NCBI GenBank assembly: GCA_003254905.1
Contig: QANU01064947.1
Coordinates: 187,309 to 251,308, forward strand
DNA length: 64,000 bases
DNA from: Nissolia schottii
Taxonomy: Eukaryota > Streptophyta > Magnoliopsida > Fabales > Fabaceae
Direction: 5' to 3'
Made by a program: the position numbers and the translations under genes. Under the pieces are notes generated by a model. That model made no database searches. It saw nothing but the letters and a program-made list of their open reading frames with translations, and was not told where the DNA came from. Numbering within the stretch: position 1 is the stretch's first letter; each line of letters begins with the position of its first letter. Positions 23,122-35,351 of this stretch are shown in pieces.

Positions 23122-24004
23122 GCTTTATCCATAGTTATCAAAATCGCGAGTTAACTCGTAAACTCGTACGAGTTTAGGTAGTAAAATCGAGCTAACTTGC
23201 ATGTAAACTCATTTTTGGGTAAAATCAGGTAAATTCGTATAAAATCGGGTAAACTCGTACGAGTTTACCACGGGCAATTTTTTTTTTTTTTTTTACAGTT
23301 GCGCATGCAATCGTGCTCTGTAGTGCCATTGTGCTTCATTCCTAATCCATCGTATGTATTTTATCATTTTCTCAGAGATCTTTTCCACTAGGGTGCGTGA
23401 CCTCTGCATCGCCATCTGTACTTTAGTGTTTTGGATTGGAGGCATCTTCGTCACATACTCACTTCGTGTGATGCTCAGTACTATGGGACTCGTTGGTATC
23501 TTCGGTATTTATGTTGTTGTGTGTGTCATCTCCTGGATATTTATGTTCTTGAAGGTTCCAAAAACAAAGGGCATGCCCCTCGAACTCATCACCGAATTCT
23601 TTGTTGTCTGCTTGAAGCAGACTACTTCTGTAAAAAATGAGTGACATTGTTCTTTATATACATTTGCTATGTTGGTTGCTCAATACACCGTCTCTCTTTT
23701 GTGTTGATAGATTTACTTGTCATTAAGTTTATGTGGAGGAGAATATGTTCTTGTTCAAACATATATATTATGTATTATCTATGAATTGAACTTAGAACTC
23801 ATATATTTCATCTTCATTAGTGCTTTGTTATGGAGTTAAAAGATTTTAAGTTTTATTAAATATATTTTTGTAGCATAATAATTTTTTAAAATATTTTTTA
23901 ATATTTTTTTAATAATAGGTAAACTCGTACGAGTTTACGATCCGAGTTTACGGAGGCTCCACGAGTTTACTTAAACTCACGAGTTTGATAACCATGGCTT
24001 TACC
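23122..24004. mobile_element. hAT-like element carrying a captured host gene end
   Basis: The element runs 23130-23996 (867 bp). Its ends are inverted: CATAGTTATCAAAATCGCGAG on the left, shortened here, and CATGGTTATCAAACTCGTGAG on the right when reversed. It is flanked by GCTTTATC (23122-23129) and GCTTTACC (23997-24004), an 8-bp target duplication with one mismatch, as expected for hAT elements. Both arms carry the perfect palindrome AAACTCGTACGAGTTT (twice on the left, once on the right). The interior holds a sugar-transporter fragment, listed separately, and no transposase. Confidence 0.85.
23365..23644 (+). pseudogene. C-terminal fragment of a tonoplast sugar transporter (TST/TMT type)
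   Basis: An open frame reads SEIFSTRVRDLCIAI, then a hydrophobic stretch, then FLKVPKTKGMPLELITEF, and ends KNE-stop at 23642-23644. This is the last transmembrane part and tail of tonoplast monosaccharide transporters: the family reads SEIFPTRVRG and KVPETKGMPLEVITEFF, ending in KNE. About 93 codons remain open, but the rest of the roughly 730-residue protein is absent. Several family-conserved residues are changed, including the Glu of PETKG to Lys. The fragment lies between the inverted ends of the hAT-like element, so I infer that the transposon picked it up. A functional transporter is excluded by length; a short transcript is possible. Confidence 0.85.
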
Positions 24005-24714
24005 TAAAAATGATTAACGAGAAATGTTAGAATTTTTTAATTATTTAGTTTAGTTATCCTTCTAACGACTTTATGAATATACATGACAACTTTGGGAGCA
24101 AAATAACAAGTAAAATAAATACTAGAGCCATGTGTCATTGATAATAGGCTAGATAGTTAAGAGGCTTTAGCATTTTTTTGTGATTAATATATATTTTTTT
24201 ATGCTTTTTCATGACTAATACTAAAAAGTTGGAATCGCCTCCTACTGTTTTTTATTTTTTAAAAATTGACGTTCTTTCTTGTCTTCAGTGTCAACAGAAA
24301 TATATAAACATATAATGTCCCACATGACAGCTCGTGGTTGATGGAGAGAGGTTGGACGCTAACATGTACTGGTTGATTTTAAATACCTATTTTTCTTAAA
24401 TAAAATTTTAACTTTGAGTCTTGTGAATAAATAAAGAGTTAAGCTAACAAGTGTCCTAATAACACTTATTAAAAGATTTAAAATAGAATATTTTAATATT
24501 TTTAATTCTTTTAATGTATTCAACACTAAAAAAATTATTCCTATGTCATTCAACTCGACTCAAATTAATTATGCTTTACTAAACTTTTATCTGTTACGCA
24601 GGCCCAAGTCTATATTTTGGTCATCATAGGTGGGCAAGCTAAATTGAATCATCTTTTTAAACAAAGGCCCAATTGTATTGGAAAATATTTGTTTTAGGCC
24701 TTCGGTTCGAAAAT
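24005..24714. other. Intergenic region with a possible MITE remnant
   Basis: No gene is recognised. At about 24436-24530 the words TAACAAGTGTCCTAATAACACTTATTAA resemble the ends of the inverted-repeat element at 36295-36446, shortened here, suggesting a remnant of the same family. Confidence 0.4.
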
Positions 24715-24739
24715 GGTCCAGCTAAATGATTCTAATTCA

Positions 24740-25155
24740 GACAAAAATATGGTTCAAACTTTGCTTTTAGTCCTTTCAAAAAAAAAAGAAAAATCTGCTT
24801 TTGGGCTTAACAGAATGGTTCTAATGTTCGTTTCTTTATATGGTTCAAACTTTGCTTCTAGTCCTTTCGGGGCGAAAAATCTGCTTTTGAGCTGAGCCGA
24901 ATGGTTGTAAACTTGTACTGTTCATTTCTTTATACAGTCCAAACTTTGCTTTTGGTACTTCCTGTTTTTGGGCTGAGCCGAATGGTTCTAACTTTTGTTT
25001 CTTTATATGGTTCAAACTTTGCTTCTGATCCTTTCGGGAAAAAAAAATTTGCTTTTGGGCTAAGCCCAATGGTCGTAATGTTTTTTACTTTATACGGTTC
25101 AAACTATGGTTTTGGTACTTTCCAAAAATATAACTTGGGCTGAGCCGAATGGTTT
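24740..25155. repeat. Tandem repeat, about five units of 73-94 bp
   Basis: The word GGTTCAAACTTTGCTT recurs at about 24751, 24842, 24936 (as AGTCCAAACTTTGCTT), 25009 and 25096. Each is followed by TTTTGGGCTGAGCCGAATGG and TTTCTTTATATGG. Spacing is 91, 94, 73 and 87 bp. The units have diverged and vary in length. No coding function is visible. Confidence 0.85.
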
Positions 25156-25816
25156 CTAATGTTTCGTCATATTTTACCAGCGAGCCTGATATGCCCAGTT
25201 CCTTCCTTTGGAGTTGTGATAATTCTTGTTTTGGCCACATCATGCTGCAAAATGGAACGAAGAATGAAAATAATAACCCAAAGTTAACGCGTGGCGTAAC
25301 CTCAAAATAATATAAGCTCCTCTTTTCTATCTTTTTCTTAAAGGAAAATAGAAAAATGCTATTTAAACGTCAAAAAGTATCTCATAAACATAATAATAGA
25401 TACATTTAAAAAAAGAAGACACAATAGATAGAGAAATACACAAACTTGTAACTCGTCCAACTAAAGTATCCAATTATCCATAACCATCTAAAAGTTCGTA
25501 TTCTTCTTTCTACCACGTATGTCCAAATAACATTTCTCATGGAAAATAAAGGTGTAAAGAAGCTAATTAGTTTTTGCTGTTTCCATTAAAATTTCGTTGT
25601 AGTATAGATCAATTTTTACTGATGCCAGAACATTTGCTTTCATATGTCTAGCTCTTACTTATTCTTGAAAAATCAACCAACAACTTTATTCTGATGATAG
25701 GAGAGGGCGTAAAGAATCACACGGCATAAACGTCTTCTGCATAGAAAGTGGGGCCTACTTGCATGGAAATTCTTTCCTGGATGAGCTGTTTGTTACTATA
25801 TGTTTATCAAGCTGAT

Positions 25817-28469
25817 TCAAGGCTTCCCCTGATAGCCCCACGGGTTGTTCTTTGCCCAATTCCATTGGTCCCTGCACATCTCCGCTACTCCATATTTTGC
25901 CCTGAAGAAAAGGCCCAAATTATTAATAACAAACTAAGAGCGGTTAAAGTACAAGGTATGAATATACATGTACTAGTCTATTAAATTTAAGAATATTGAT
26001 CTTTCAGTCGACAAAAGCTTTGTTCAAAACCTTATCAGTTACCAAGTTAGCCATGCTTGTTACATATATAGACAAGGCCGAAATCGAGTACTTACTTCCA
26101 GCCAAGTTCTTTCTCAGCTTTTGCTGTTGATGCATAAACCTCAGTAGCATCTCCTGGTCTCCTGGGACACTTTTTCACAGGAATTTTCTGAAGATTCAAT
26201 ATCCCATGGAAAAATAAAAACCTTCAGATGTGATCACTTCATTCATTTGCATATGTAAGAATTTATGCGAGGAATATGCATAATTTACCTTGCCAGAAGC
26301 TTTTTCAAATGCTGCAACCATTTCAAGCACAGATGTACCTCGACCAGTTCCCAGGTTGTAAGCAGTACAACCTGAAGACCAATTTATCCAATTTTACTTT
26401 AGCATGCAAAGATGCAAAACACTTGATACATTTATATTGTTGCAATTCTAATAAATGCTAAACAGTCAAACAGGGAAAAATAAAATAAAAAACGGACTAT
26501 TGACCTATGTTGTCTGCGGTGAAAAGCTTTCGCAGGGCAGCAATGTGACCATCAGCCAAGTCCATCACATGGATATAGTCCCGTACCTTGATTTGTATAT
26601 GGAAAAAGAAAGGAGGGTAAGCATTTTCTGAAGGCAAAGAAATATATCTCCCGTTATTTGCTTTATCACCCAATAATGTCTTATATACAATTTTTTTCAC
26701 AAATGGATTGTCTGGTGTGAGCACAAAAATTGTCATTATTCTTATTATTGTTATGGTCATAATATGATAATGTAAAAAGGGAATTGCAGTGTATATGTGA
26801 CTTTTACGAACCGCAGAGCCATCCTTTGTGGGATAATCGATACCGTATACATTGAGTTCAGGCAACCTTCCAACAGCTACTTGTTGTATGTAAGGCATGA
26901 GGTTATTAGGGATGCCCCTGGGATCTTCACCCAGTTTACCACTTTCATGGGCCCCAACTGGATTGAAGTATCTCAGTAAAATGATCTTCCAATCGGGCTC
27001 AGCTTTCTGGATATCTCGAGCAATTTCTTCAAGGAAAAGCTGCAATAAATTTCAGTGTCAGAGAGCAAACAAAACTAAGCAACTAGGTCCAAAAACTAGG
27101 CATTGCAAGTTGCAACTTAGTTTATACTTTATAAAGTATAGCTAATGCAGTCATATTAATAACATTACTAGGTCAAGAACTAGTGAACTACAAATCCCCA
27201 ACCTACAAAAAAATTAAAAATAAAAGGTAACACACAACAAAGTGATGGTTACCTTGGTCCGGCCATAGGGATTCATGGCTTGTAACTTGAAATCCTCCAC
27301 ACAGGGTATCTTTTCAGGTTGGCCATAAACGGTTGCAGATGATGAGAAAACCATCTGCACATGAGCAATTTGACGAAACCAAGGTATACCACAAAACCAT
27401 GCTAAATAATAATCTACAGTATACCACAAAACCAAAAGAAGCAAAGAAACTTAAACCGTCCAAGTTAACATAATATACAATTTCAAAATATTATATGTAG
27501 AAACAGGGAAGAAAATAACGCATTTGACGAACCATTATGCAGTCAATCACAAGATCCTATACGAGGTCACAAGTCATGGATAAGGCTACGTTTTGTGGGA
27601 AATGAATATGAAAAAAATGAATTGAAAAAAAAGGGTGAGAATATAAACACAATTAATTAATAGTATAAATGTATAATATACTCTGCTATCAACTGAAATA
27701 AATGTGAAACACAAACAACTATGAATGTGTAATCTTCGTTATTGGACTCAGGTATATCTCTCTTCAATCATTGAAATCAATCCAAAAAATATTATATTTT
27801 ACACCTTTTGGTCATTTTTTATTGATCCAAACAATCAATAATAAAATAATAAAAAAATCATGCTCATTTTCATCATTCCTCCCAATCAATAAAATCAGTG
27901 TGAGAGGGAAACCTTGTTGCAATTGTACTTGGCCATAACTTCATAGAGATTGATGGTGCCAACCAAATTGAAATCAAAATAGCGACGGGGCTTAGCAACA
28001 CTTTCTCCAACGGCTTTGAGGCCAGCGAAGTGGATCACAGCATCAAACCTGTTCCATTCAAAACACACACACATTCATTATAGCATCTTATCAACCACAA
28101 AATGAGAGAACAAAAACACATAATCGTACTTTGTTTTTGAGAAGAGTTTCTCCAAATCATCCTTATTCCTGAGATCACCCTGAAACCAATTCGGAAATCA
28201 ATAGATTAGAGCTCCGTTTCCGTGATGCAAAAAATTCGGAGAAGAAAAGAAAAATGAGAGTAAGGAACACATACGAGGGTGAAATCGAGATTTTGGGAGA
28301 GCTGAGGGCCCACCACCTCCTTGACCCGGGCCACCGCTTCCATGACAGAATTGTCGAGATTGTCAATGATTGAAACCCTAAAACCGCCCTTCAGCAGCTG
28401 CACCACCGTGTGAGTGCCGATGAATCCGGCACCGCCGGTGACGAGGATTGTTTGGTTCGACGACACCAT
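25817..28469 (-). CDS. UGE: UDP-glucose 4-epimerase
   Basis: Nine exons, all in frame: 28469-28275, 28179-28130, 28048-27913, 27354-27253, 27039-26812, 26586-26505, 26371-26289, 26187-26096, 25901-25817; 1053 bp, 350 residues, the usual length. It interconverts UDP-glucose and UDP-galactose with bound NAD, supplying galactose for cell-wall polymers and glycolipids. The Rossmann motif TGGAGFIG is at residues 11-18; the catalytic pair is Tyr157 and Lys161 (YGRTK), with the Ser cluster SSSATVYG at 131-138. Later hallmarks include [20 protein letters not shown] and [14 protein letters not shown]. There is no signal peptide, so it is cytosolic. It ends NPWGYQGKP. Junction between exons 5 and 6 is GCG|GTTCGT and CAAG|GTACGG. 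A single N lies upstream at 28578. Which plant UGE clade it belongs to is not decided. Confidence 0.97.
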
Positions 28470-29321
28470 TTTTTGTTCAATATTTTTTATAAAATAAATA
28501 AAAATAGAGCCTCGAAACGAAGCACGGAAAGAAAGAAAGATAGAGTTTGGGGAACAGAGATTGAGAGCGATAGAGTGNAATTTGTTGTTCATCTTCATCT
28601 TCTAATTCTAATTCTGTTTTTCGGCGTGTGGGCCCCCAGTGTCCCACAGTGGCATAGTCTTTCTGGATTGGGTCGACACGTCAGGTCCCATTAAGTGCGC
28701 GTGATCCGCTAAGCTTTCACTCATTAATCAGTCAGCTACTTGTTGAAGCATGAATGTATTTAAATAAATATAAGAGAAATATAAAATTACTTAATTGTCT
28801 TTATTAATTAATTTAAGTTGTTTAGAGAGATATTGTGTTTTAGAATTTTAGAAAAGGTAATATTAAAGATTTCTGGATTGATATTTTGAAATTTGTATTA
28901 ATAATTGAAAGGTCATATTTTCACCACTATAACCGAAAAGAAGAAAAAAAAATATGAACATCAATTTTTTTTATAATGATTGCAAAATTTACGCATTACA
29001 CTCATTATTAGATAAATTTATTTTGAAAATACTTTTGATACATTGTAATTTTAAGGCATTTTCCTTTTCTTTTAAATATTTTTAAATTGAAATAATGACC
29101 ATATCATCATATGATTAAAATAAATTAAATAATTTTCTAACACTTGTTTTACGGGCTACTCCTCTTCTAAATATCGATCTATAATTTTTTTGGTATATTT
29201 TGAATTAATATTTATATTTAATTTTTAAAACATTATTTAGGTTTTTTTTAGCAAAATGACCAACAATTTTCAGTAAGCTTTGAATCACTCTTTTGTGTTA
29301 AAAGTAACAAAACGGTATTAT

Positions 29322-29512
29322 CAGCTTTTTTTTAGGTTATCTGCCCGGTATCTAAAGCCTTACCTTGACTAATCTGGGTTGACCCGGGTCACGTACCTAG
29401 TTATGACGGGTGAGTCTCCCAGCGAGAATAACTGCATACACAAGATTTCGAACTTAAGACCTTATTTAAACAATATCAAGTTGCTTACACTATCAGCTTG
29501 AATAAAGAAACC
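29322..29512 (-). mobile_element. tRNA-derived SINE, copy 2
   Basis: On the minus strand it shares with the copy at 18547 the words GAGACTCACCCG, AGATTAGTCAAGG, ATACCG and AACCTAAAAAAA in the same order and spacing. It keeps a better box B (AAGTTCGAAATC). The tail is the run of T at 29324-29332 on the plus strand. The two copies have diverged by more than a tenth, so they are old inserts of one family. Confidence 0.75.
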
Positions 29513-30058
29513 CAACTTATATCGATTAGGTTTTGTTTAGTGATAAGTAATTTAATCCTTCACAACTTAAGAATTATAGTTTAAATTTTAACTTAAATAG
29601 TCACTCATATATATCTTATAGTATTCAGATATATATATAATTGGGTCGAGTGAGAAAATACATGTAACCAAAAATAATAATAATAAAAGTAAAAAACCCA
29701 ACCGTCCCCACAATAAGCAATTGGCTAGCACAAGAGAATCCTTAGCGGCGATTCTAACATGTCAGAAGTCACGTAATCAAGATAACAATATATATATATA
29801 AAAGAGCAAAAAAGATATATGGTATGGATCCTGAAAAAGAGTAACTAAATATTCTCATAATTAACAATAATATGATATCTTTCCGTAAAAAAGAAACAAT
29901 AATTGAATATCTGTCCACACTTGGCGTCCGAACTGTAGAAATGTGCAAATCAAATCTCCTCAGCCATTTAATCTCCTCCCCCATGTATATTATTGTTCCG
30001 TAAACGGAAGCCTCACCTACCCGAGGAAATCAACAACTTAGATAAGAAATTTTGTTCA

Positions 30059-30260
30059 GGGTCAGACTTGGTGATATCCTAATCATAGAACCAAGAGACG
30101 ATCCAAGTAATTAAATAGATATTGTTGCCTTTCACAAATTCATCACCATCAAGGGTCAGATAAGTGATATACCTGCTCATAAACCAGAGAGAGATCATGA
30201 TCCAGGCAAAATAGATATTGGCATATTGCGCGCCTTTATCAAATTCACCACCATCAATGG
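30059..30260. repeat. Tandem duplication of about 100 bp with an open frame on the minus strand
   Basis: Copy A is 30059-30156 and copy B 30153-30260. Both read GGTCAGA, GTGATAT, CCT, CATA, ACC, GAGA, GATCCA, ATAGATATTG and CACCATCAA in order. Read on the minus strand, both give related peptides: DGGEFDKGAQYANIYFAWIM and then DGDEFVKGNNIYLITWIV, each hydrophobic in its second half. The frame is open through both copies, but I do not recognise a family. Confidence 0.65.
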
Positions 30261-30529
30261 AATATCTGAGCCTACAATTGCTAGATGACAAGCCATGACA
30301 TGTGTGAAAGATAAGTGAAGACAAAAAATAAAATGTGCATAGCAATTTGCACCGCCCGTCAAAAGAGGCGAACACTGGACTCTAGTGAAGAAGCTTAATG
30401 GGCATGAGTATGACCCCTCTCTTTTTGGTAAGGGGGCCAAATCCATATTTCACCGACTAGAAATAGGGGGCTATACGATTAGTGTGCACGTGGGTTCGTA
30501 TTGTATTTGAAGCGTTTATATGCAAACAA

Positions 30530-30561
30530 ACAAACATACATACATACATACATACAGTATC

Positions 30562-30611
<50 letters not shown>
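30530..30611. repeat. Compound microsatellite
   Basis: A run of CATA units (about 30531-30556), a short break and then a long AT tract (30565-30611). Confidence 0.9.
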
Positions 30612-30614
<3 letters not shown>

Positions 30615-33600
30615 GAGTGTAAAGGCCAATATATCCGTAGTGTTGGATAAGTGCCTATACGACTAATCCTCGCAACTCTGGTGAATATGCCCGTCAAATG
30701 ATTATATGATGATAATATTGCAATCACTTCACTTTTTGGGCCATAGGCCCATATTGTTTCTTAGAGAGTAGATAATTGATGTGTAAGTGAGTTCAGTTCT
30801 AACTTTTTATGGGCCTCTTTTCATGACGCTCAATATGTCTCTTCCACCTAGCAATGAAAAATTGGATGATTGACCAAAATCAATATTGGTTGATTCCTTT
30901 CGGGGCTTTGGCTAATTTGGTCCTACAATCTTTACGGACCAAGTTGGTCAATGGATCTTAGCCATAGAAATGCACGTCAACGGCTGCTATTGTAAAAGAG
31001 GTATTTCTGTTTTTGACCATATAAGAGTTTATAACTACACTTTTAGTTTTGCAAATTGACCCCTAATTTTTTTTTTAACTTGTTACTGATAGTGAAAGTG
31101 GCAGTTTACCGGAGTAACTAATCATACCTTAATTCTTTAAATTTTAATTATTGAATATTTAGAAAGTAATAGATGTAATCGCATCAAATTTATCAATTTA
31201 TCATAATCTGATTTTTGTCTCTTCCACATTAAATTCCATTTGAATTTAATTTCATCTGTAGGCAGAGTTCAAGTATTTCAAATTCAAATATCATCACAAA
31301 AGGTAAGATGTAGGAAATGACCCATGGAGAACTTCTCTGGCAAACATGGTGGTGGTCATCTTCTGTTATGTGCTAAAGGTGGCACACAGAGAAAATGAGA
31401 TCCGACCCAGATATGAAATGAGATGAGCAACAGTAACCTCAGAACATTGGATTTTACGAATGAATGAATATATATATATATATAAGAGAAATCTAGAAAA
31501 AAAATTAAGAGAAAATTATATCCATAACAATCACAATCACAATCACAATAACAACTCAAAAAATTTAAATATTTACAAAATTTATGAGCTTAATAAAAAA
31601 CCATTATTTTGTAGAAAAAAGAATTGAAAAGCAGAGATCTTTTCAACCGCCACCAAAACATGCGACCACATCGGTAAAGAGTGTCGAAACCAAGATCCGA
31701 TGAACCGCGAACCAGATACAGAAAATCGACATGACATGCGGATGAAGGGAATCAACTACAGAATGAAAGAAACCGCAAAGTCGTCGGAGACTGCAACGAT
31801 ATGGAAAACAAAGAAGTGGGCATATCTAACAGTTTTTCTTTCTAAGTTGCATATATGAGCATCTTTCGTCTTGGCGGTGCCGGGGCGAAGAAGCGGGGGT
31901 GGAGTAGAAGAAGAAGACGAGGAGGAGGATATTGATCCTCTTACTCTCAGAAAACGCAAAAGCAATGTGTAAGTGCGCGAGATTTGGTCAGCATCGACGC
32001 CGGCACCAATATAGCGCCCTCCCACCCCTCTGGCCACTGCCAACCACCGTTGCATGACTCAGTAGATCCAACTCCACAGAACCCTTATTCTTTCTCCACT
32101 CTCTTTGTTTTTTCTCAACTTTTTTTTTATTGTTTGTCGTATTCAACTTCTTAGATCTAGAAAATAAAAAAGGCATTAAACTAAAATCAGAGAAAAGAAA
32201 AAGATATCCATTTGCTTTTCTCTTTGTTGCAGGCATCGGTTTTTGTCACCAACCTCGGTGAAGAAAAGAGGCAGGGGGTGAACCCAAAAACTTTTCTTAA
32301 GCTTTCTATTAAGTTTAATATAAGAACAAGAGTTACATTAACCTTTCATCAAACATAATAAATTTATTTTTTCTACCTAATCCCTAAAGTTATCACTTTT
32401 ATACTCCAACCAATTTGGTCATCAAACAAACATCAAAACATACCTTATCCAGGTTAGATGCAGCCTTCTTTTCGGTTGCTCCACTGACCTTGCGTCTACA
32501 AAATGGATGTATATGAATAATTGAGATTTTTTTAATGAAAAAAAAAACTTTTTAATTTATCGTTTACACGGCACTGAATATTGAATAAGCGATTTAGTCA
32601 GTGCCAAACGGATGAAACTTCTAAGCAATCTCCAATTTTAGAAAAGTAGGATGAGCGGACTTTAAAGATGTAAGAGGCATCAACACACATTCATCGCTAT
32701 GGGTAAACATTAGATCTGATTATTTGTTTGTGTTAGTAATTTATATTTACCAATATCTTATAAGTGTTTATGTTAGTATCTTTCGTGTTTATTATGTAAT
32801 TCTAAAAATAAAAATTAAAACTAGAATAATTTTATATCTTTATAGAGGACCGATCGACTCCACTTAAGGTAGATTAATTAAGATTTACGTTCTCCATTCC
32901 TTATTAATACTTCATTCGTACTGTTTAACTATTTAAAATCAAACACTATATATATTAAGATAAAAAAACATCTTGATAAATATATAAAATAGTATAAATT
33001 GACAAAATTATCTTTATTTTAAAAAAGTAAACTTCTACTTTCAATGCACTTATTATTTCATTTACATTTATTATATAAATAAATGTTTCACTACAATTAG
33101 GGATATAAATTAAAAAAAATTACATATAAATATTGTAAATAGACATATATTTTCAAACTTTAAAAAATAAAAAATGAATCATTAAAGCATAATGGAGGTA
33201 ATAATTATTTTACAAAAATGATTTTTTTTTCTATAAATTGACATTCTACCATTTCAATGCATAATTAATTATTTTATACAAGTTTAACCATATTAAGAAT
33301 GTTTACAAGTGAAAATTAACGTGTGAGGTAGAACTGAAGAGTGATAATTCACATGATAGAATTCACTCCACTTAATTTCACAATGAGTGGGTTGTTAACG
33401 ACGCTTTATTTTTCAACGATAATAAATGTTGATAAGTTTACCAATAGCACATTCTCGGAAAGAATTGAAGGCATGAAATTATCATCTTTTGCGACAATCA
33501 CGGCACAGACCACGTTTGAACGTGTACTATTTTTCTTTGACAAATGACCATACCTATCTAGCTATCTTTTTTATTTTTATTTTATTATTATTATTATTTA

Positions 33601-35291
33601 TAAGTACTGCTACTTCTTGACAAAATACATTAAAGTAGGTGAAAAAAATATAGCAAGAAAAACTCACCTCCCACCTCGTCAGGATTGACCAACACTCAAT
33701 AAGCTCATGCGAAACTTCATTATAAATCTTTTTAGGAGATCAAGACCCCTTAATTTTTTAGGAAGAAAAAAGAATAATCCACATAAAATTAATTAAGGGA
33801 ATTAAAAGAAGATGTAGAAGATGTAAGGTTGTAATTTTCCATAAACAACTTAGAAAACAACCATTGAATTTTGGATCTTGAAATTCATGATTATCACACT
33901 GTAAAACGAGATCAGGGATAAGAACGACATAACCAGATCCATGTCGCGATTGAATCGATTGATACTTTTTCTTTCTCTTCCTTTCTATCATTTCGAGTCC
34001 TGATGTGAAGAGCGTTTTCCTAAGGCAGACCTTAAACTCTAATAATTTCTAAATCTTTTTTTTTCTTGAGTAATTGTCATCTTATTTATAAAAGAGATGG
34101 GAGGGTCGATTTTACCAAAATACCTCCCACTAACTCTATAATCTTTTATAGAATTAATTGTCATTATCTTAATTCGAGTTAGTACCACTATTAGTTATAT
34201 GGACCACATTACCAAGAGATTAAAATAATCTTACAAAGAAAATAATTAAAATACCTAAAAGAAAACATGGCCTCAAAACCTAAACATTGCGACAAAAAAT
34301 CACCCATTTGCATGTTGAAGACACTCTTAAAATATTAAATGGCTTACGGGACAAGTGCACAAGAAACAGATAAAGGACCAAAAATATCCTGTGCCAATAT
34401 GCATTAGCTTTCAACTATCTAGCTATCGTATTTTCATTAAATTAAGAAAAACATAATTTTCTTTATACATAAGTTAAAATATATTATTTGAAAACGGTTT
34501 AATTAGTTTTTTATTTTAATATTTATATTTATTTTATTTATATTGTCATCCAATTATATATTTGTTGTATCTAACTATGTGTTGGTCTTGTATTTTGTTT
34601 GGTAATAGTGTATAAGACACACTTATTTGTATTTATATTTTGTTTAGTTTAATAAAAACAAAACAAAAAATTTACTCTAAATGACTTAAAATGCCCTTAT
34701 TACATTAATTTAATAAATAAAAATATATTATTCTAATTTAAAAGGTCGTGTCCCCGTATTTCAATAAAACAGAGATATAAAAAATACACAAATTTTTTAT
34801 CTTAACATACAAATTTGTGTTTGTCTGAGTAAATAAATAGGATTGTTGTCTCCACGTCTCCATCTTTGTATCATGTCTTATAAACAAACATTGCCTAAAT
34901 GACTTGAGTTAGTTAGTACAAGCCTAACAACGTTTACTTAAATAGCAATAAATGATCGAATACGATATAAAATTTTTTGACCCATATTCATAGAAATTAG
35001 TTTCTGTATATTTTCTTAATTCAAATTATTTCTAAATTTTTTTGATATTTTATATAAATTTAAATGTACCGTACAACTAGATATTTTACACAATTTTAGT
35101 CGAAAATTGAAATCGTGCATCAAATTTCCATAATTGAAGTATTTCAATTTTCTAGTTACTTGACTAGTCTACAAGTTCATGCACGCGTAATCCCACACGA
35201 ATTCTTCAAACAGGAGCCACTTCAACTTTTCAACGTACGTAAACCCATAGCATCGATCCAAAGCTGAAGAAGTAAGCAGCCTAAAAAAATT

Positions 35292-35299
35292 TATATAAA
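35292..35299 (+). promoter_or_regulatory. TATA box of the thaumatin-like gene
   Basis: TATATAAA lies 53 bp before the start codon, with a CT/CA-rich leader following (CCCAACTCCCTCCCACTC). Position and sequence are those of a standard plant TATA promoter, though the leader would then be short (about 25 bases). Confidence 0.65.
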
Positions 35300-35351
35300 C
35301 CCAACTCCCTCCCACTCTTTCCCACCACCTCACAACAAAAAATCTAATTCA

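Larger units (their letters stand above)
28600..35280. other. Long gene-poor intergenic region
   Basis: No intact gene is recognised over nearly 6.7 kb. It contains the UGE promoter (28600-28750), a SINE (29322-29512), a tandem duplication (30059-30260), CATA and AT microsatellites (30530-30611) and AT-rich filler. Open frames near 31756-32236 on the minus strand encode Ser- and basic-rich peptides that match no family I know. TTA repeats lie near 33583-33600. The end is the promoter of the thaumatin-like gene. Confidence 0.5.

Noticed and set aside
24740-25155. CRISPR-like regular repeats
   Set aside because: Units are long, diverged and contiguous without unique spacers, and the DNA is plant nuclear.
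31756-32236. Open frames on minus with a poly-Ser run
   Set aside because: The peptides match no family that I know and overlap each other in different frames.
33640-34340. Possible LTR fragment (TATA-like TTATAAATAAG on minus and a leader-like stretch)
   Set aside because: No TG/CA ends, target duplication or second copy could be found.
34580-34910. Loose inverted similarity (TTTGTTTGG..TATAAGACA and its reverse near 34890)
   Set aside because: The match is too short and broken to call an element, and no target duplication is seen.
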